NCBI RefSeq assembly: GCF_015546965.1
Contig: NZ_JADMUF010000008.1
Span: forward strand, 62,001 to 126,000
DNA from: Collinsella aerofaciens
GTDB taxonomy: Bacteria > Actinomycetota > Coriobacteriia > Coriobacteriales > Coriobacteriaceae
Reading direction: 5' to 3'
Length of the DNA stretch: 64,000 bases
The notes under the pieces were generated by a model. That model did not search any database, was not told where the DNA came from, and saw nothing but the letters and a program-made list of their open reading frames with translations. How positions within the stretch are numbered: position 1 is the stretch's first letter; the number at the start of each line of letters is the position of its first letter. Both the position numbers and the translations under genes were made by a program. Shown here piece by piece: positions 31,728 to 41,725 of the stretch.

Positions 31728-32419
31728 GCATCCGCGACAACCTTGATATCTCGGCCTACCTGGTACTCGGCCCCGAAAACACGCTGGGACGTCCCGTGGG
31801 CGATGTGGTGGCCCAGGCGCTCGATGCCGGCTTTACCTGCATCCAGGTGCGCTCCAAGGTGGCAAGCGCCCGCGAGATCATCGCACTGACCGGCGACGCC
31901 GCGCAGGCAATCGCACAGGCCGGCAAGACCGGTCAGGTCGCCCTGTTAATCGACGACCGCCTGGACTGCGTACTCGCCGCGCGCGAGCAGGGTATTGCTG
32001 TCGATGGCGTGCATGTAGGCCAGAGCGATATTCCCGTCGAGGTCTGCCGCAAACTTTTGGGCCCCGATGCCATCGTGGGCCTTTCGGCCCGCTGCGAGGA
32101 GATGCTCGAATACGTCAAGACCGCCGACATGAGTCTGGTCGACTACCTGGGCATCGGCCCGCTCCACGAGACCGAGACCAAGCGCGATTGCGGACGCGCG
32201 GCCGACGGCTCCATCATCACCAAAAGCTTTGAGGACCTGGCCGCACTCCACGCGGCAAGCCCCGTGCCCATCGTGGTGGGCGGCGGCGTCAAGACGGCCG
32301 ACCTGCCGCAGCTCAAGGCCACCGGCGTCGACGGCTTCTTTGTGGTGAGCGCGGTCTGCAGTGCCGACGACCCCCACGCCGCAGCCAAGGAGCTCGTCGA
32401 CACCTGGCAGCAGGCATAG
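31724..32419 (+). CDS. thiE: Thiamine phosphate synthase
   Basis: Joins HMP-pyrophosphate and thiazole phosphate to thiamine phosphate. The 231 residues have TIM-barrel marks: CIQVRSK, LLIDDRLDCVLA, GVHVGQSD, VGLSARCEE, YLGIGPLHETETK and VVGGGVKTADL. No THZ/HMP synthesis genes are present here, so the operon is a salvage set (ThiM plus ThiE); HMP kinase ThiD must be elsewhere. Confidence 0.94.
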   Translation: MSIRDNLDISAYLVLGPENTLGRPVGDVVAQALDAGFTCIQVRSKVASAREIIALTGDAAQAIAQAGKTGQVALLIDDRLDCVLAAREQGIAVDGVHVGQSDIPVEVCRKLLGPDAIVGLSARCEEMLEYVKTADMSLVDYLGIGPLHETETKRDCGRAADGSIITKSFEDLAALHAASPVPIVVGGGVKTADLPQLKATGVDGFFVVSAVCSADDPHAAAKELVDTWQQA

Positions 32420-32462
32420 GCATAAGCCGAGCAGCTGATTCACAGTCTCATATCTTCTAGAG

Positions 32463-32510
32463 CGGAAAGCGCATCCCAGTTTGGACCTCCATTCCGGGAT
32501 GCGCTTTCCG
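32463..32510. repeat. 48-bp inverted repeat between thiE and the patatin gene
   Basis: Perfect 15-bp arms CGGAAAGCGCATCCC and complement around an 18-base loop, no T run. It lies between convergent genes and could block read-through. Confidence 0.7.
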
Positions 32511-32520
32511 TATGCAACCC

Positions 32521-33390
32521 CTACCCCGCTAGGTAGGCCTCCAACGCCGGCAAAGTCGCCTCCGCATCGCGGCGACCGACCTGGTAGATGCGCTCGAGCT
32601 CATCCGGTTCGCGGCACAGCGACGGCACCTTCACCGATTCGCTCGGCCGCACCACAAAGACCTCGCCGGCAGACTCGCGACGTGCCAGGTCATCGAGCGT
32701 GGCATTGTAGACCTCATGCCGATGCTCAAGCGCTGCGACAAACTCCGGGTAGTGACGGAACACGCGCCGCAGCATGGGCATCACGCTGTTGGGCTGCTTC
32801 ACAAAGCCCGCCGGCTGCGTGAGTACCACGATATTGCGGTCATACCCCTGTGCAAACAGCCATGCGCTGGGAATAGAATCGGCCACGCCACCATCCAGGT
32901 ACTTACGGCCCTCAATGGCAACGGGACGCGTCGCCACAGGAATCGCCGACGATGCCCGGATCCACTCGATATCCCTCTCGTCGCCATAGGGCAGGTCGTG
33001 GTAGACGGCCTTGCCCGTCTCGATATCGGTACACACGCACGTAAACCGCATGGGGCAGGCGCGATATGTCTCCAGGTCGACGGGATCGCGCTCGATGGGC
33101 ACCTCGTGATAGGCAAAATCGGCATTGAACATATCGCCGGTTCGCAGCCAGCTGGTCACGCTTGCATAGCGCTTGTCGGCACAATAGGCCTTGTTGTAGC
33201 GAATGGCGCGGCCGATCTGGCGCGATTTAAAGTTGTAGCCAAACGCCGCGCCCGCCGAGACACCCACCATATGGTCGCAAGTTAAGCCGTGCTCCATCCA
33301 TACGTCGAGCACGCCCGCCGTATACATACCGCGGTAGCCGCCTCCCTCGAGCGCGAGCCCCACCGTGCGCGTCGTATCCGGCTGTGCCAT
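32521..33390 (-). CDS. Patatin-like phospholipase
   Basis: A 289-residue serine lipid hydrolase. Visible are the oxyanion loop EGGGYRG, the nucleophile in GVSAG and the dyad Asp in LDGGVADS, the complete patatin catalytic set. No signal peptide after the chosen start ATG 33390 (GGAGATGG upstream), so it probably acts inside the cell on phospholipids or acyl chains. Closest in layout to bacterial YjjU/RssA-type proteins. Confidence 0.88.
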   Translation of the reverse strand: MAQPDTTRTVGLALEGGGYRGMYTAGVLDVWMEHGLTCDHMVGVSAGAAFGYNFKSRQIGRAIRYNKAYCADKRYASVTSWLRTGDMFNADFAYHEVPIERDPVDLETYRACPMRFTCVCTDIETGKAVYHDLPYGDERDIEWIRASSAIPVATRPVAIEGRKYLDGGVADSIPSAWLFAQGYDRNIVVLTQPAGFVKQPNSVMPMLRRVFRHYPEFVAALEHRHEVYNATLDDLARRESAGEVFVVRPSESVKVPSLCREPDELERIYQVGRRDAEATLPALEAYLAG

Positions 33391-33620
33391 GCGACCATCT
33401 CCGTTCCTGCGTTTAAAACCGGGACAAGTATACCCGTCAACATATACCGTCCCAGTCGCATTTTTCATGCGCACCCCAGGCGTTGCCGTTTGGGGAATAA
33501 AAAACACCTCGCGGCGTTGCCATCCCCTTGCGCGCCCATAAGATGTTTATACTATTCAGTACTTTTCGATAACAAATAGCAAGCTGACAAATAAGCTCAG
33601 CAATGCAACGAGGCGGGGGC

Positions 33621-36542
33621 ATGGAAACAAACGAGATGCAGGGTGCCGAGCCGCAACAGCACGACGAGATCAACCAGCTCAATACCCGTCTCGCCGAGTT
33701 ATCGAAGCTCTACGGCGCACAGCAGCCCGAGGCCGAGCGCCTGCTCGCAGAAGCAACCAATGCCGCCGCCCACCTAAACGACCGCATCGTGCAACTCAAA
33801 GCCGATGCCTACATCGATTCGCTCACGGGCCTGCCCAACCGCACCGCCTACAACCATGACATTACATGTGTTTGGGATCGACAGCTCGAACACACGATTG
33901 CCTATATCGATATCGACGGTCTTAAAGTCTGCAACGACCATTTTGGACACCCAGCAGGCAACCGCTACATCATCAAGGTCGCCGACTGCCTTAAGCTGCA
34001 CTGCCGTCCCGATGAGCGCATCTACCGCATAGGCGGCGACGAGTTCGTGCTCATCTCTATAACCGATTCGGTTGAGATGCTCAACCAGCGGCTCGAGGCC
34101 TGCCGGGCTTCTCTTGCCAGCTCGACGTTCGATGATGGCCAGACTCCCATGAGCTACAGCTACGGTTGCGCCCACGCCAATCCCCAAGCAGGCGATGTGT
34201 TCCACAAGATGACGGCCGAGGCAGACCGGCACATGTACGACTACAAATTCGCCAACGCCACACGCAATCGCATGAACAAAGCGTTCAACGAGCAGTATCG
34301 CGCACTCGACACCTTTGACGATTTTCTTGACGTGCGGGACCGCATCTTCCAGGCGCTATCGCTCACGGATACCGGACGCTACCTGTTTATCTGCAACGTC
34401 GACACCGATCAGTCTCATTGGTCTCAAAACGCTGTACAGGATTTTGGCCTACCAGCCGGAAACGTCCATCAGATGGACAAGGTATGGTCGCAACACATCC
34501 ATCCCGACGACATCGATGCCTGGCGCCAGGATATCGAAGAGGTGATGTCCGGCAAAAAACACCGTCACAGAATGCGCTATCGCGCCAAGGATGCAAGCGG
34601 CCGATACATTACTGTCACGTGCTCCGGCATACGTCTTGACGGCAACGAAAGTGAGCCCACGCTGTTTGCCGGCTCCATCACAAACGCGAGCATTGTCGAA
34701 AGCACCGATCCCGCTACCGGTGTGGGCGATGTGCGCGCACTGATGGCGGCTATCGAGAAGCGTAGGGAACTCGCCAAACCCACCGATTTGGTGGCGTTTA
34801 AGTTCGAGAACATCGACCGTATCAATGCCGTCTATGGCTACCAAACGGGCAACGATGTTCTCATGGAGCTCACTGGGCGCATCCTGTCTCAGCTCCCCGA
34901 ATCGCCCGAGTTCTTCCGCTCATATGGCCTGCAGTTTGTTCTTATGTTTGACAGCCAGCCCGACATCGATCTTTCCGATGCCGCCCAAAGGCTGTGGCAA
35001 ACGCTCATGGCCCCCATCACGGTGCATGACATCGATATCGTCCCTGTCGCCCACACGACCTTTGCGCGTTATTCGTCTATCACCTCGCAGCCGCTCACGG
35101 TGCTGTCCAGCCTCAATCGCCGCCTTGACGCCGAGATACGCAGCACGGCTCCGACACATCACAGTCCAAGCGCTTTGACCCAAGTCGGTAGTTTTGCCGC
35201 GTACGACCGACGGGACAAGATGACCGGTCTCATGCGCGGCAATGATTTTCTACACGTCGCCGACACGCATCGGTCCGCGCACCCCAACGAAGACCGCGCC
35301 ATTGTCGCCATCGACCTGGGACGCATGCGCGTCTTTAACGAGTGGTACGGACGCCAGGCAGGCGATACCCTCATTGCCGAGGTAGGAAGCGCGCTGCAGA
35401 CGTTACAAGCCGATTGCGGCGGGATCGCCGGGTACTGGGGCCAGGACGACTTTGTCGCCTATCTTCCCGGCGACCGCAGAACCATCGACACGCTCTACGA
35501 ACGCATCCGGGGCATCGTCGCCACGCGCGACGACTCGGTCGGCTTTTTGCCCGCCTTCGGCGTTTGCCCCGTAGGCTCAGAAGAACACATCAACATTTTG
35601 CTCTACGACCACGCAAAGGCCGCGCTCACCCGCGCGCGCCACGATTTTAGAAACCGCATCAAGTTCTTTGAACCCGAGACCTACGCGCAACGCGAGCGCG
35701 AGGACCATCTGCTCTCGGCATTCCAGCACGCTCTGAACCAAGGACGGATAACCTTCCACATCCAGCCGCAATGTGACATGGAAACCAAAAAGATCATAGG
35801 CGGCGAAGCGCTTGCCCGCTGGAAAGACGAGGACGGCGGCTTTGTCTCACCCGGTACGTTTGTACCGCTGCTCGAGCGCAACGGCTTCGCGGTGACGCTC
35901 GATCGCCATATTTGGAGCCTCGTTTTTGCATGGCTCTCCGAGCGTTTGGCTCAGGGATTGCCCTGCGTACCCATCTCCGTCAACATAAGCCAAACCGATT
36001 TGATCTCGGTTGACGTCGCCAAGCAGTTCGAACGCCTGGCAATGCGGCATGCCGTTCCTACGCATTACGTTAAGGCCGAAATCACCGAAAGCGCGTACGC
36101 CAATAATCCCGAGGATGTTACAACGCTCGCCAGCAAACTCCGTTCTCTGGGCTTCTCCGTGCTCATCGACGATTTTGGCAGCGGATCGTCGTCGCTCAGC
36201 ATGTTGCAGAATATTGACGCCGATGTGATCAAACTCGACAGCCGTTTCATGCCCGTCGAAACCAGTCAGGCAGACAAGGGAGAAAGCATCGTCAAGTCTG
36301 TCATCAACATGTCTTGGCAAATCGGCATGCCCGTCATAGTCGAGGGCGTCGAGACCGACAAGCAAATCGCTTTTCTGCATGAACTCGGTGTGCGCTATGT
36401 CCAAGGTTTTTACTACTACCGCCCCATGCCGATCAATGCGTTCGAGGAGCTCCTTGCCGACAGCGCATCCATTGACCCGCGCGGCATCCTTTTGCAGAAC
36501 AGCGGCCATACGCTGCCGCCGCAACATGGCGCCGCTTGTTAA
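33621..36542 (+). CDS. c-di-GMP enzyme 1: GGDEF-PAS-GGDEF(degenerate)x2-EAL
   Basis: A 973-residue cytosolic protein. A short coiled region leads to GGDEF domain 1 (about 60-215) with an intact RIGGDEF. A PAS-like domain follows (about 230-345, HPDDIDAW), then a degenerate GGDEF (YGLQFVLMF), a second degenerate one (YWGQDDF) and an EAL domain (about 700-950). The EAL signature is intact (GGEALARW, ITESAY, IDDFGSGSSSL, EGVET). It can in principle make and hydrolyse c-di-GMP. The degenerate domains may bind GTP or ligands. No membrane segments. ATG 33621 follows GAGGCGGGGG. First of three paralogues. Confidence 0.88.
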   Translation: METNEMQGAEPQQHDEINQLNTRLAELSKLYGAQQPEAERLLAEATNAAAHLNDRIVQLKADAYIDSLTGLPNRTAYNHDITCVWDRQLEHTIAYIDIDGLKVCNDHFGHPAGNRYIIKVADCLKLHCRPDERIYRIGGDEFVLISITDSVEMLNQRLEACRASLASSTFDDGQTPMSYSYGCAHANPQAGDVFHKMTAEADRHMYDYKFANATRNRMNKAFNEQYRALDTFDDFLDVRDRIFQALSLTDTGRYLFICNVDTDQSHWSQNAVQDFGLPAGNVHQMDKVWSQHIHPDDIDAWRQDIEEVMSGKKHRHRMRYRAKDASGRYITVTCSGIRLDGNESEPTLFAGSITNASIVESTDPATGVGDVRALMAAIEKRRELAKPTDLVAFKFENIDRINAVYGYQTGNDVLMELTGRILSQLPESPEFFRSYGLQFVLMFDSQPDIDLSDAAQRLWQTLMAPITVHDIDIVPVAHTTFARYSSITSQPLTVLSSLNRRLDAEIRSTAPTHHSPSALTQVGSFAAYDRRDKMTGLMRGNDFLHVADTHRSAHPNEDRAIVAIDLGRMRVFNEWYGRQAGDTLIAEVGSALQTLQADCGGIAGYWGQDDFVAYLPGDRRTIDTLYERIRGIVATRDDSVGFLPAFGVCPVGSEEHINILLYDHAKAALTRARHDFRNRIKFFEPETYAQREREDHLLSAFQHALNQGRITFHIQPQCDMETKKIIGGEALARWKDEDGGFVSPGTFVPLLERNGFAVTLDRHIWSLVFAWLSERLAQGLPCVPISVNISQTDLISVDVAKQFERLAMRHAVPTHYVKAEITESAYANNPEDVTTLASKLRSLGFSVLIDDFGSGSSSLSMLQNIDADVIKLDSRFMPVETSQADKGESIVKSVINMSWQIGMPVIVEGVETDKQIAFLHELGVRYVQGFYYYRPMPINAFEELLADSASIDPRGILLQNSGHTLPPQHGAAC

Positions 36543-36619
36543 CGACAAACGCCTTTAGCCCCCACCGCGCAGCGCAACCAGCGCGCCGCAGCGCCTCGAC
36601 CCAAGAAAGCAGCGTAGCT

Positions 36620-39337
36620 ATGGATAGCGCCAACAACTATACCGAGAAGCTCGAAAAGACCGTTCGCGACCTTCTCGATCGTCAGGATGATTTGATTAGG
36701 ACCGCCTTTACCGACCAGCTTACCGGGCTTGGTAACCGCGGCGGCTTTGCCCGCTCCCTCGAGGAGCTCTGGGAGCAGGACACCCCCGTTACCATGGCGT
36801 ACATCGATATCGACAATCTCAAGCACTGCAACGACGTCTTTGGCCATGACGAGGGTAACCGCTATATTTTGCAGGTAAGCCTCTATCTCAAGCTGTATAT
36901 GAAAGTGGACGAAGCGGCGTTTCGCATAGGCGGCGACGAGTTTGCCATCCTATCTACGATTGCGACCGAGGACGACCTCGCCGAACGTCTGGAACACTGC
37001 CGAACGGTCCTGCTCAAAAACAACGATTCCGAGATGCCCCGCTCGTTTAGCTATGGAGTGTCGTATGCCGACCCCGCCCTGGGCGAAGCCCCCAATCGCA
37101 TGACGCTCGATGCCGACCATCGCATGTACGACTACAAGCTACGTCATGCCATGCACCTTGATCGACGCAATATCACGCAAGTCCACGCCGACGACTTCGA
37201 AATAAGCGATCGCATTTTCGACGCCTTTTCGATGCTCAACGAGGGCCGCTATTTCTTTATCGAGAACTTGGACAAACATCGCACCCTTTGGTCACAAGGC
37301 GCCTTGCGCGATCTTGGCCTTCCCTCGGAGCACATAGACAACTGTCGCGATTACTGGAAAACGCGCGTGCATCCCGATGACCTTGAGGCCTACATCAACG
37401 ACATCGACCAGGTCTATAACGGCACCAAGCACCGTCGCGTCATGCAGTATCGTGTGCGCAATGCCGTCGGCGACTACGTCCTCTGCCGTGCTCGCGGGTT
37501 TCGCATCGACGGCGACGAAAATGTCCCCTCGCTCTATGTCGGCGAGCTCGTCAACCACTCACTTGCCGAAACCGTCGACGCCGCGACAGGCCTCGGAACC
37601 CAGCGCATGTTGGTCAATGCCATCGACGCCTGTCGTTGCGACCGTTGCGAGACGGGCCTTATAGCGGTGCGCGTTCGTGGCACGACAAAGCTCAACGAGC
37701 TCTACGGAGCCGAGGCTGTCGACAACATGCTCGCCGAATACGCAGGCCGCATGCTGTCGATCACCCGCGGCAGGAGCAGGGTCTACCGTTCACGTAGCGT
37801 CCAGTTCGTCGTGCTCAGCAACGACCTGGACCACGAGGCATTCGAGCAACTGACCCGCCACCTTAAAGAGGCCGTTTTCGCTCCTGTGCAAATCGCAGGC
37901 GACACCATTGCTCCCGTCTGTCTTGTCGTCCCGACCTTTTACGAACGCCTGGACTCCCAAGCATCGACTGTTTTGGGCGAACTCGATCGTCGCCTTCGTA
38001 CGGCCGGCGGACTTGTTCCCAACGACAGTCTGCCCATACCCGAGATGGAACGCAAAGGCGCCGTCGCCGAGCACCTCGACATGCTCACCGGTCTCTACCG
38101 ACCCAGCGAGTTTATGCGCCGTGCCAATGCCTTCATCAAGGCAAGGCGCGACGGCGCTTGGTGTATCGCCACCGTCGACATGGGCCACATGCGCCTATTT
38201 AACGAATGGTATGGACAGGCCGAAGGCGACCGTATGCTTGCCGATGTGGGCACGGTGCTCAAGGATATCGAGAATGACGATATGGGCGTCGCAGGGTACT
38301 GGGGACAAGACGACTTTTGTCTGCTCATACCCTTTGAGCACGATTTCGTTCACCGTGTCTATGCGCGCGTGCGCGAGGCTGTAGCCAAGCACAACGACGG
38401 CGTAGGTTTTTGGCCGTCCATGGGCGTTTACCCCATCGACTCCAATGAGGAGATCACCATCGATGCGCAGGCAAAGGCCATGTTTACCAATCGGCGCGCA
38501 AAAAACGACTTTAAGGAGCGCATTGCCATTTTCTGCCCCGCGGAGTACGAGCGCGAAGTCGCGTTCCACCACACGCTGACCGAATTCCAGTACGCGCTCT
38601 CAGATGGTCGTATTACCTACCACTTGCAGCCCCAGGTCGATATGGAAACCGGTGAGATTATTGGCGCCGAAGCACTCACCCGCTGGATTGACAAGGACGG
38701 CTCTCTCATTTCGCCCGCAACGTTTATCCCCGCACTCGAGGAAAGCGGCTTTGTGGTGACGCTCGACAAGTACATTTGGCAGGGTGTCGCCTCGTGGCTG
38801 CGCGAGCGCATCGATCGAGGGCTTCGTGTGGTTCCGGTTTCGCTTAATGTGTCGCGCGTGGATATCCTTGCCTGCGACGTTGCCGAGCATATGGGGGCGC
38901 TCGCCGCCCAATACAACCTACCGCCCGAGCTCATGCGTATCGAGATCACCGAGACGGCTTATACGGGAGAGTCCGAGGCCGTGGACAAACTGACGGCCGA
39001 CCTGCACACCCGCGGCTTCTCGACCTATATGGACGATTTTGGCACCGGTCAGTCCACGCTCGCGATGCTCAAGAACGTCAACGTCGACGTCATCAAGCTC
39101 GACCGCGCCTTTGTACCCACCGATCGCGATCAAGGCCGCAGCACGCAAATCATTTCATCGATGCTCGAAATGGCGCAGTCGCTCCATCTGCCCGTCGAGG
39201 TCGAAGGCGTCGAGACAAATGAACAGGCGAACACGCTACGACAAATGGGCGCCCGCTACGCTCAGGGCTTCCTCTACTACCGCCCCATGCCGGCGAAGGA
39301 TTTTGAGGCATTGCTCGATGGTGGCAATAACAACTGA
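36620..39337 (+). CDS. c-di-GMP enzyme 2: GGDEF-PAS-GGDEF(degenerate)x2-EAL
   Basis: A 905-residue paralogue of the preceding gene with the same domain order. The first GGDEF is intact (RIGGDEFAIL), the later ones are degenerate (third: YWGQDDFCLL), and the EAL is intact (GAEALTRW, ITETAY, MDDFGTGQSTL, EGVET). The first-domain helix (TAFTDQLTGLGNRGGFAR) and PAS (HPDDLEAY) align with its neighbours. ATG 36620 was chosen, with a weak AAGAAAG site; a TTG at 36536 overlapping the previous stop would add 28 residues and cannot be excluded. Probably co-transcribed with gene 1. Confidence 0.87.
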   Translation: MDSANNYTEKLEKTVRDLLDRQDDLIRTAFTDQLTGLGNRGGFARSLEELWEQDTPVTMAYIDIDNLKHCNDVFGHDEGNRYILQVSLYLKLYMKVDEAAFRIGGDEFAILSTIATEDDLAERLEHCRTVLLKNNDSEMPRSFSYGVSYADPALGEAPNRMTLDADHRMYDYKLRHAMHLDRRNITQVHADDFEISDRIFDAFSMLNEGRYFFIENLDKHRTLWSQGALRDLGLPSEHIDNCRDYWKTRVHPDDLEAYINDIDQVYNGTKHRRVMQYRVRNAVGDYVLCRARGFRIDGDENVPSLYVGELVNHSLAETVDAATGLGTQRMLVNAIDACRCDRCETGLIAVRVRGTTKLNELYGAEAVDNMLAEYAGRMLSITRGRSRVYRSRSVQFVVLSNDLDHEAFEQLTRHLKEAVFAPVQIAGDTIAPVCLVVPTFYERLDSQASTVLGELDRRLRTAGGLVPNDSLPIPEMERKGAVAEHLDMLTGLYRPSEFMRRANAFIKARRDGAWCIATVDMGHMRLFNEWYGQAEGDRMLADVGTVLKDIENDDMGVAGYWGQDDFCLLIPFEHDFVHRVYARVREAVAKHNDGVGFWPSMGVYPIDSNEEITIDAQAKAMFTNRRAKNDFKERIAIFCPAEYEREVAFHHTLTEFQYALSDGRITYHLQPQVDMETGEIIGAEALTRWIDKDGSLISPATFIPALEESGFVVTLDKYIWQGVASWLRERIDRGLRVVPVSLNVSRVDILACDVAEHMGALAAQYNLPPELMRIEITETAYTGESEAVDKLTADLHTRGFSTYMDDFGTGQSTLAMLKNVNVDVIKLDRAFVPTDRDQGRSTQIISSMLEMAQSLHLPVEVEGVETNEQANTLRQMGARYAQGFLYYRPMPAKDFEALLDGGNNN

Positions 39338-39395
39338 TACGCTCGCGCGCAAAACGCCACCGCCGAAGGGGGAATTTGCCTCCATTAGCTGACTT

Positions 39396-39426
39396 ATATC
39401 CCCAATTCAAACCGAATTGGGGATAT
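39396..39426. repeat. 31-bp palindrome between c-di-GMP enzymes 2 and 3
   Basis: ATATCCCCAATTC and its exact complement around AAACC. No T run follows. It separates gene 3 from the upstream pair and may hold a promoter or processing site. Confidence 0.7.
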
Positions 39427-39464
39427 GATACAAACCATTGTTCCGCCCAAGGAGGTTATCCATC

Positions 39465-40994
39465 ATGAACGAGTCATATCGCCTGGGTGAGCAATTGATT
39501 ATTGCCTATCTCCAACGACTTGCGAATGGCATCTCGACCGCCGAACTCGATGTTGCCGCGCTGCCTGCTGAGCTACGCGCCGTTGGTGAGCAACTGCAAA
39601 AGACGCATGCCATCCTGCAACAAGAGCGCCGGCTGCTTGAGCGCAACGCCTATATCGATCCGCTCACCAACTTGGGCAACCGCAGCGGACTCGACCGTCA
39701 CGTCGAGCAACTCTGGCGCAAAGGCGACCCCTTCACCTGCGCCTATATTGACATCGACCATCTCAAGCATTGCAATGATAGGTTTGGCCACGCCGAAGGC
39801 AATCGCTATATTCTGAGCATCTGCTGCACGCTCTCCGAAACCATGGAGCACGATGAGATGCTGTTCCGTATCGGTGGAGACGAGTTTGTGCTTATCTCGC
39901 TCTCCGCAAACGAGACTGAACTCGAGCAGCGCTTGGAGCAGGTACGTGCCGGGCTGATCGAGGCGAGCTCAGATGGCAAGGCGCCCATGATCGCCAGCTT
40001 TAGCTTTGGCTGCTCGCGCGTCGATCCACTTGCCGGCGACACGCGTCGCCAGATGACGATGGATGCCGATCGCAAGATGTATCGCTATAAGCTTATGCAT
40101 CGTGTACAGCAACCGGAAAACAATGACGCGCCGCAACGCCCAATCGCCGATCAGCTTCCCTGCAACGACCGGGTGTTCCAAGCGATCTCCATGAGCTCCG
40201 AGACGCGCTATCCGTTCATCCTTAACCTCGATACTGGAGAATCGCAATGGTCGGTTAACGCCGTGCGCGATTTTGACCTGCCTTCCCAGCACCCTTTTAA
40301 CTCACTCGACATGTGGCTCGCCCGCGTTCATCCCGAGGACCGCGACAACGTACGCGCCGAGCTCGACATGGTGATAAACGGCACGTGGCACTTCCACTAC
40401 ATGCAGTATCGCGTAATGGATGCCACCGGAAAATACGCGCTTTGCGACTGCACGGGCTACCGCTTGGACGGCACCGATACCGAGCCCAGCATGTATGTGG
40501 GCATTATCGTCAACCGAAGCCTAGCGGATACGACCGACTCGGTAACGGGCCTGGGCGATGTCCATGCGCTGGTCAACGCTATTGGAGAGATGCGCCGCGT
40601 GCCGCACGAGGCAGGCTTTATTGCCATTAAGGTCGACGATATCGCCGAGGTCAATGCCCGCTTTGGATTCGATGCAGGCGACCGCGTGCTCGCCGAAAGC
40701 GCCGCCTGCCTCATGGATTGTTCGCGCGGCAAGGGCCGCCTATTCCGCTCGACGGGGCCGACATTCGTGGCACTCTTCGATGAGCTCGGCCCCGAGGCAA
40801 TCGATGAGATCGCAAGCGACATCGAACGGTTCCTGGGTTCTCCCGTGCTCATCGGCTCGCTTGAATATCAGCCGCCCATTCGCGTGGCCACGCTCCATCT
40901 GGACGGCGTCGACCGTCAGCCTGTTTCCATTTTGAACGAGCTTAAAGCGTTGCTCGGGAAAGCCGTGCAGGTGCCAGGTACCAAACTGGATTAG
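39465..40994 (+). CDS. c-di-GMP enzyme 3: diguanylate cyclase GGDEF-PAS-GGDEF(degenerate)
   Basis: A 509-residue paralogue that stops after the second GGDEF-like domain; the third GGDEF and EAL of its neighbours are absent. The first GGDEF is intact (RIGGDEFVLI) with DIDHLKHCND upstream, so it should be a cyclase only. PAS region HPEDRDN; degenerate second domain (RSTGPTFVALF). ATG 39465 follows AAGGAGG. Either a C-terminal truncation of the longer form or the ancestor to which EAL was added. Confidence 0.87.
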   Translation: MNESYRLGEQLIIAYLQRLANGISTAELDVAALPAELRAVGEQLQKTHAILQQERRLLERNAYIDPLTNLGNRSGLDRHVEQLWRKGDPFTCAYIDIDHLKHCNDRFGHAEGNRYILSICCTLSETMEHDEMLFRIGGDEFVLISLSANETELEQRLEQVRAGLIEASSDGKAPMIASFSFGCSRVDPLAGDTRRQMTMDADRKMYRYKLMHRVQQPENNDAPQRPIADQLPCNDRVFQAISMSSETRYPFILNLDTGESQWSVNAVRDFDLPSQHPFNSLDMWLARVHPEDRDNVRAELDMVINGTWHFHYMQYRVMDATGKYALCDCTGYRLDGTDTEPSMYVGIIVNRSLADTTDSVTGLGDVHALVNAIGEMRRVPHEAGFIAIKVDDIAEVNARFGFDAGDRVLAESAACLMDCSRGKGRLFRSTGPTFVALFDELGPEAIDEIASDIERFLGSPVLIGSLEYQPPIRVATLHLDGVDRQPVSILNELKALLGKAVQVPGTKLD

Positions 40995-41068
40995 CACCGC
41001 GCCCGCACCGCCTCCCCCATCGTGCGATAATCCTCTGCAGAAGTCACCAAAAGCAGAGGGAGTTTGTG

Positions 41069-41692
41069 ATGAAGGTTCTTTTGGTCAACGGCAGTCCCAA
41101 GGCAAACGGCAACACCGCCCGCGCACTCGCCGAGGTCGCCGAGCAACTTAATGCAGAAGGCATTGATACCGAGGTGTTTCAGCTGGGCGCCAAGCCCATT
41201 CGCGATTGCATCGGTTGTGGCCTGTGCGGCAAGCTTGGCGGTCGCTGCACCTTTGACGACGACGTGGTGAACGAGCTCATCGCTGCCGCCGAGCAGGCAG
41301 ATGGTTTTGTCTTTGGCTCACCCGTCTACTATGCGCACCCCAGCGGACGCATCCTCTCGGCCCTCGACCGCGCCTTCTATGCAGGCGGGCAAGCCTTTGA
41401 GCACAAGCCCGGCGCCGCGGTCGCCGTCGCCCGTCGCGGCGGCACGTCGACCACGTTCGATGTGCTCAACAAGTACTTCACCATTAAGCAAATGCCCGTG
41501 GTTGCTTCCACCTACTGGAACAACGTGTTTGGCCGCGTGCCCGGCGACGCCGATGGGGATGCCGAGGGCCTTGCCACCATGCGAAACATCGGCAAAAACA
41601 TGGCCTGGCTCCTGCGCTGTATCGAGGCAGGACAGGCCGCCGGTATCAACGCACCCGAGGCAGATCGCGCAACGACCAACTTCATTCGATAA
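41069..41692 (+). CDS. Flavodoxin-fold NAD(P)H-dependent FMN reductase (iron-sulfur flavoprotein-like)
   Basis: A 207-residue redox protein. The FMN phosphate loop is NGSPKANGNTA, with CIGCGLCGKLGGRC after it: a cysteine-rich segment as in iron-sulfur flavoproteins, though spacing is unusual for a 4Fe-4S site. GSPVYYAHPSG and ARRGGTSTTFD form the rest of the flavin site. It probably moves electrons from NAD(P)H to quinones, nitro or azo compounds. ATG 41069 has GGGAG at six bases. Confidence 0.85.
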   Translation: MKVLLVNGSPKANGNTARALAEVAEQLNAEGIDTEVFQLGAKPIRDCIGCGLCGKLGGRCTFDDDVVNELIAAAEQADGFVFGSPVYYAHPSGRILSALDRAFYAGGQAFEHKPGAAVAVARRGGTSTTFDVLNKYFTIKQMPVVASTYWNNVFGRVPGDADGDAEGLATMRNIGKNMAWLLRCIEAGQAAGINAPEADRATTNFIR

Positions 41693-41725
41693 GTCCAGCG
41701 GCGGTAACCTCGATGTCCTATCAAT

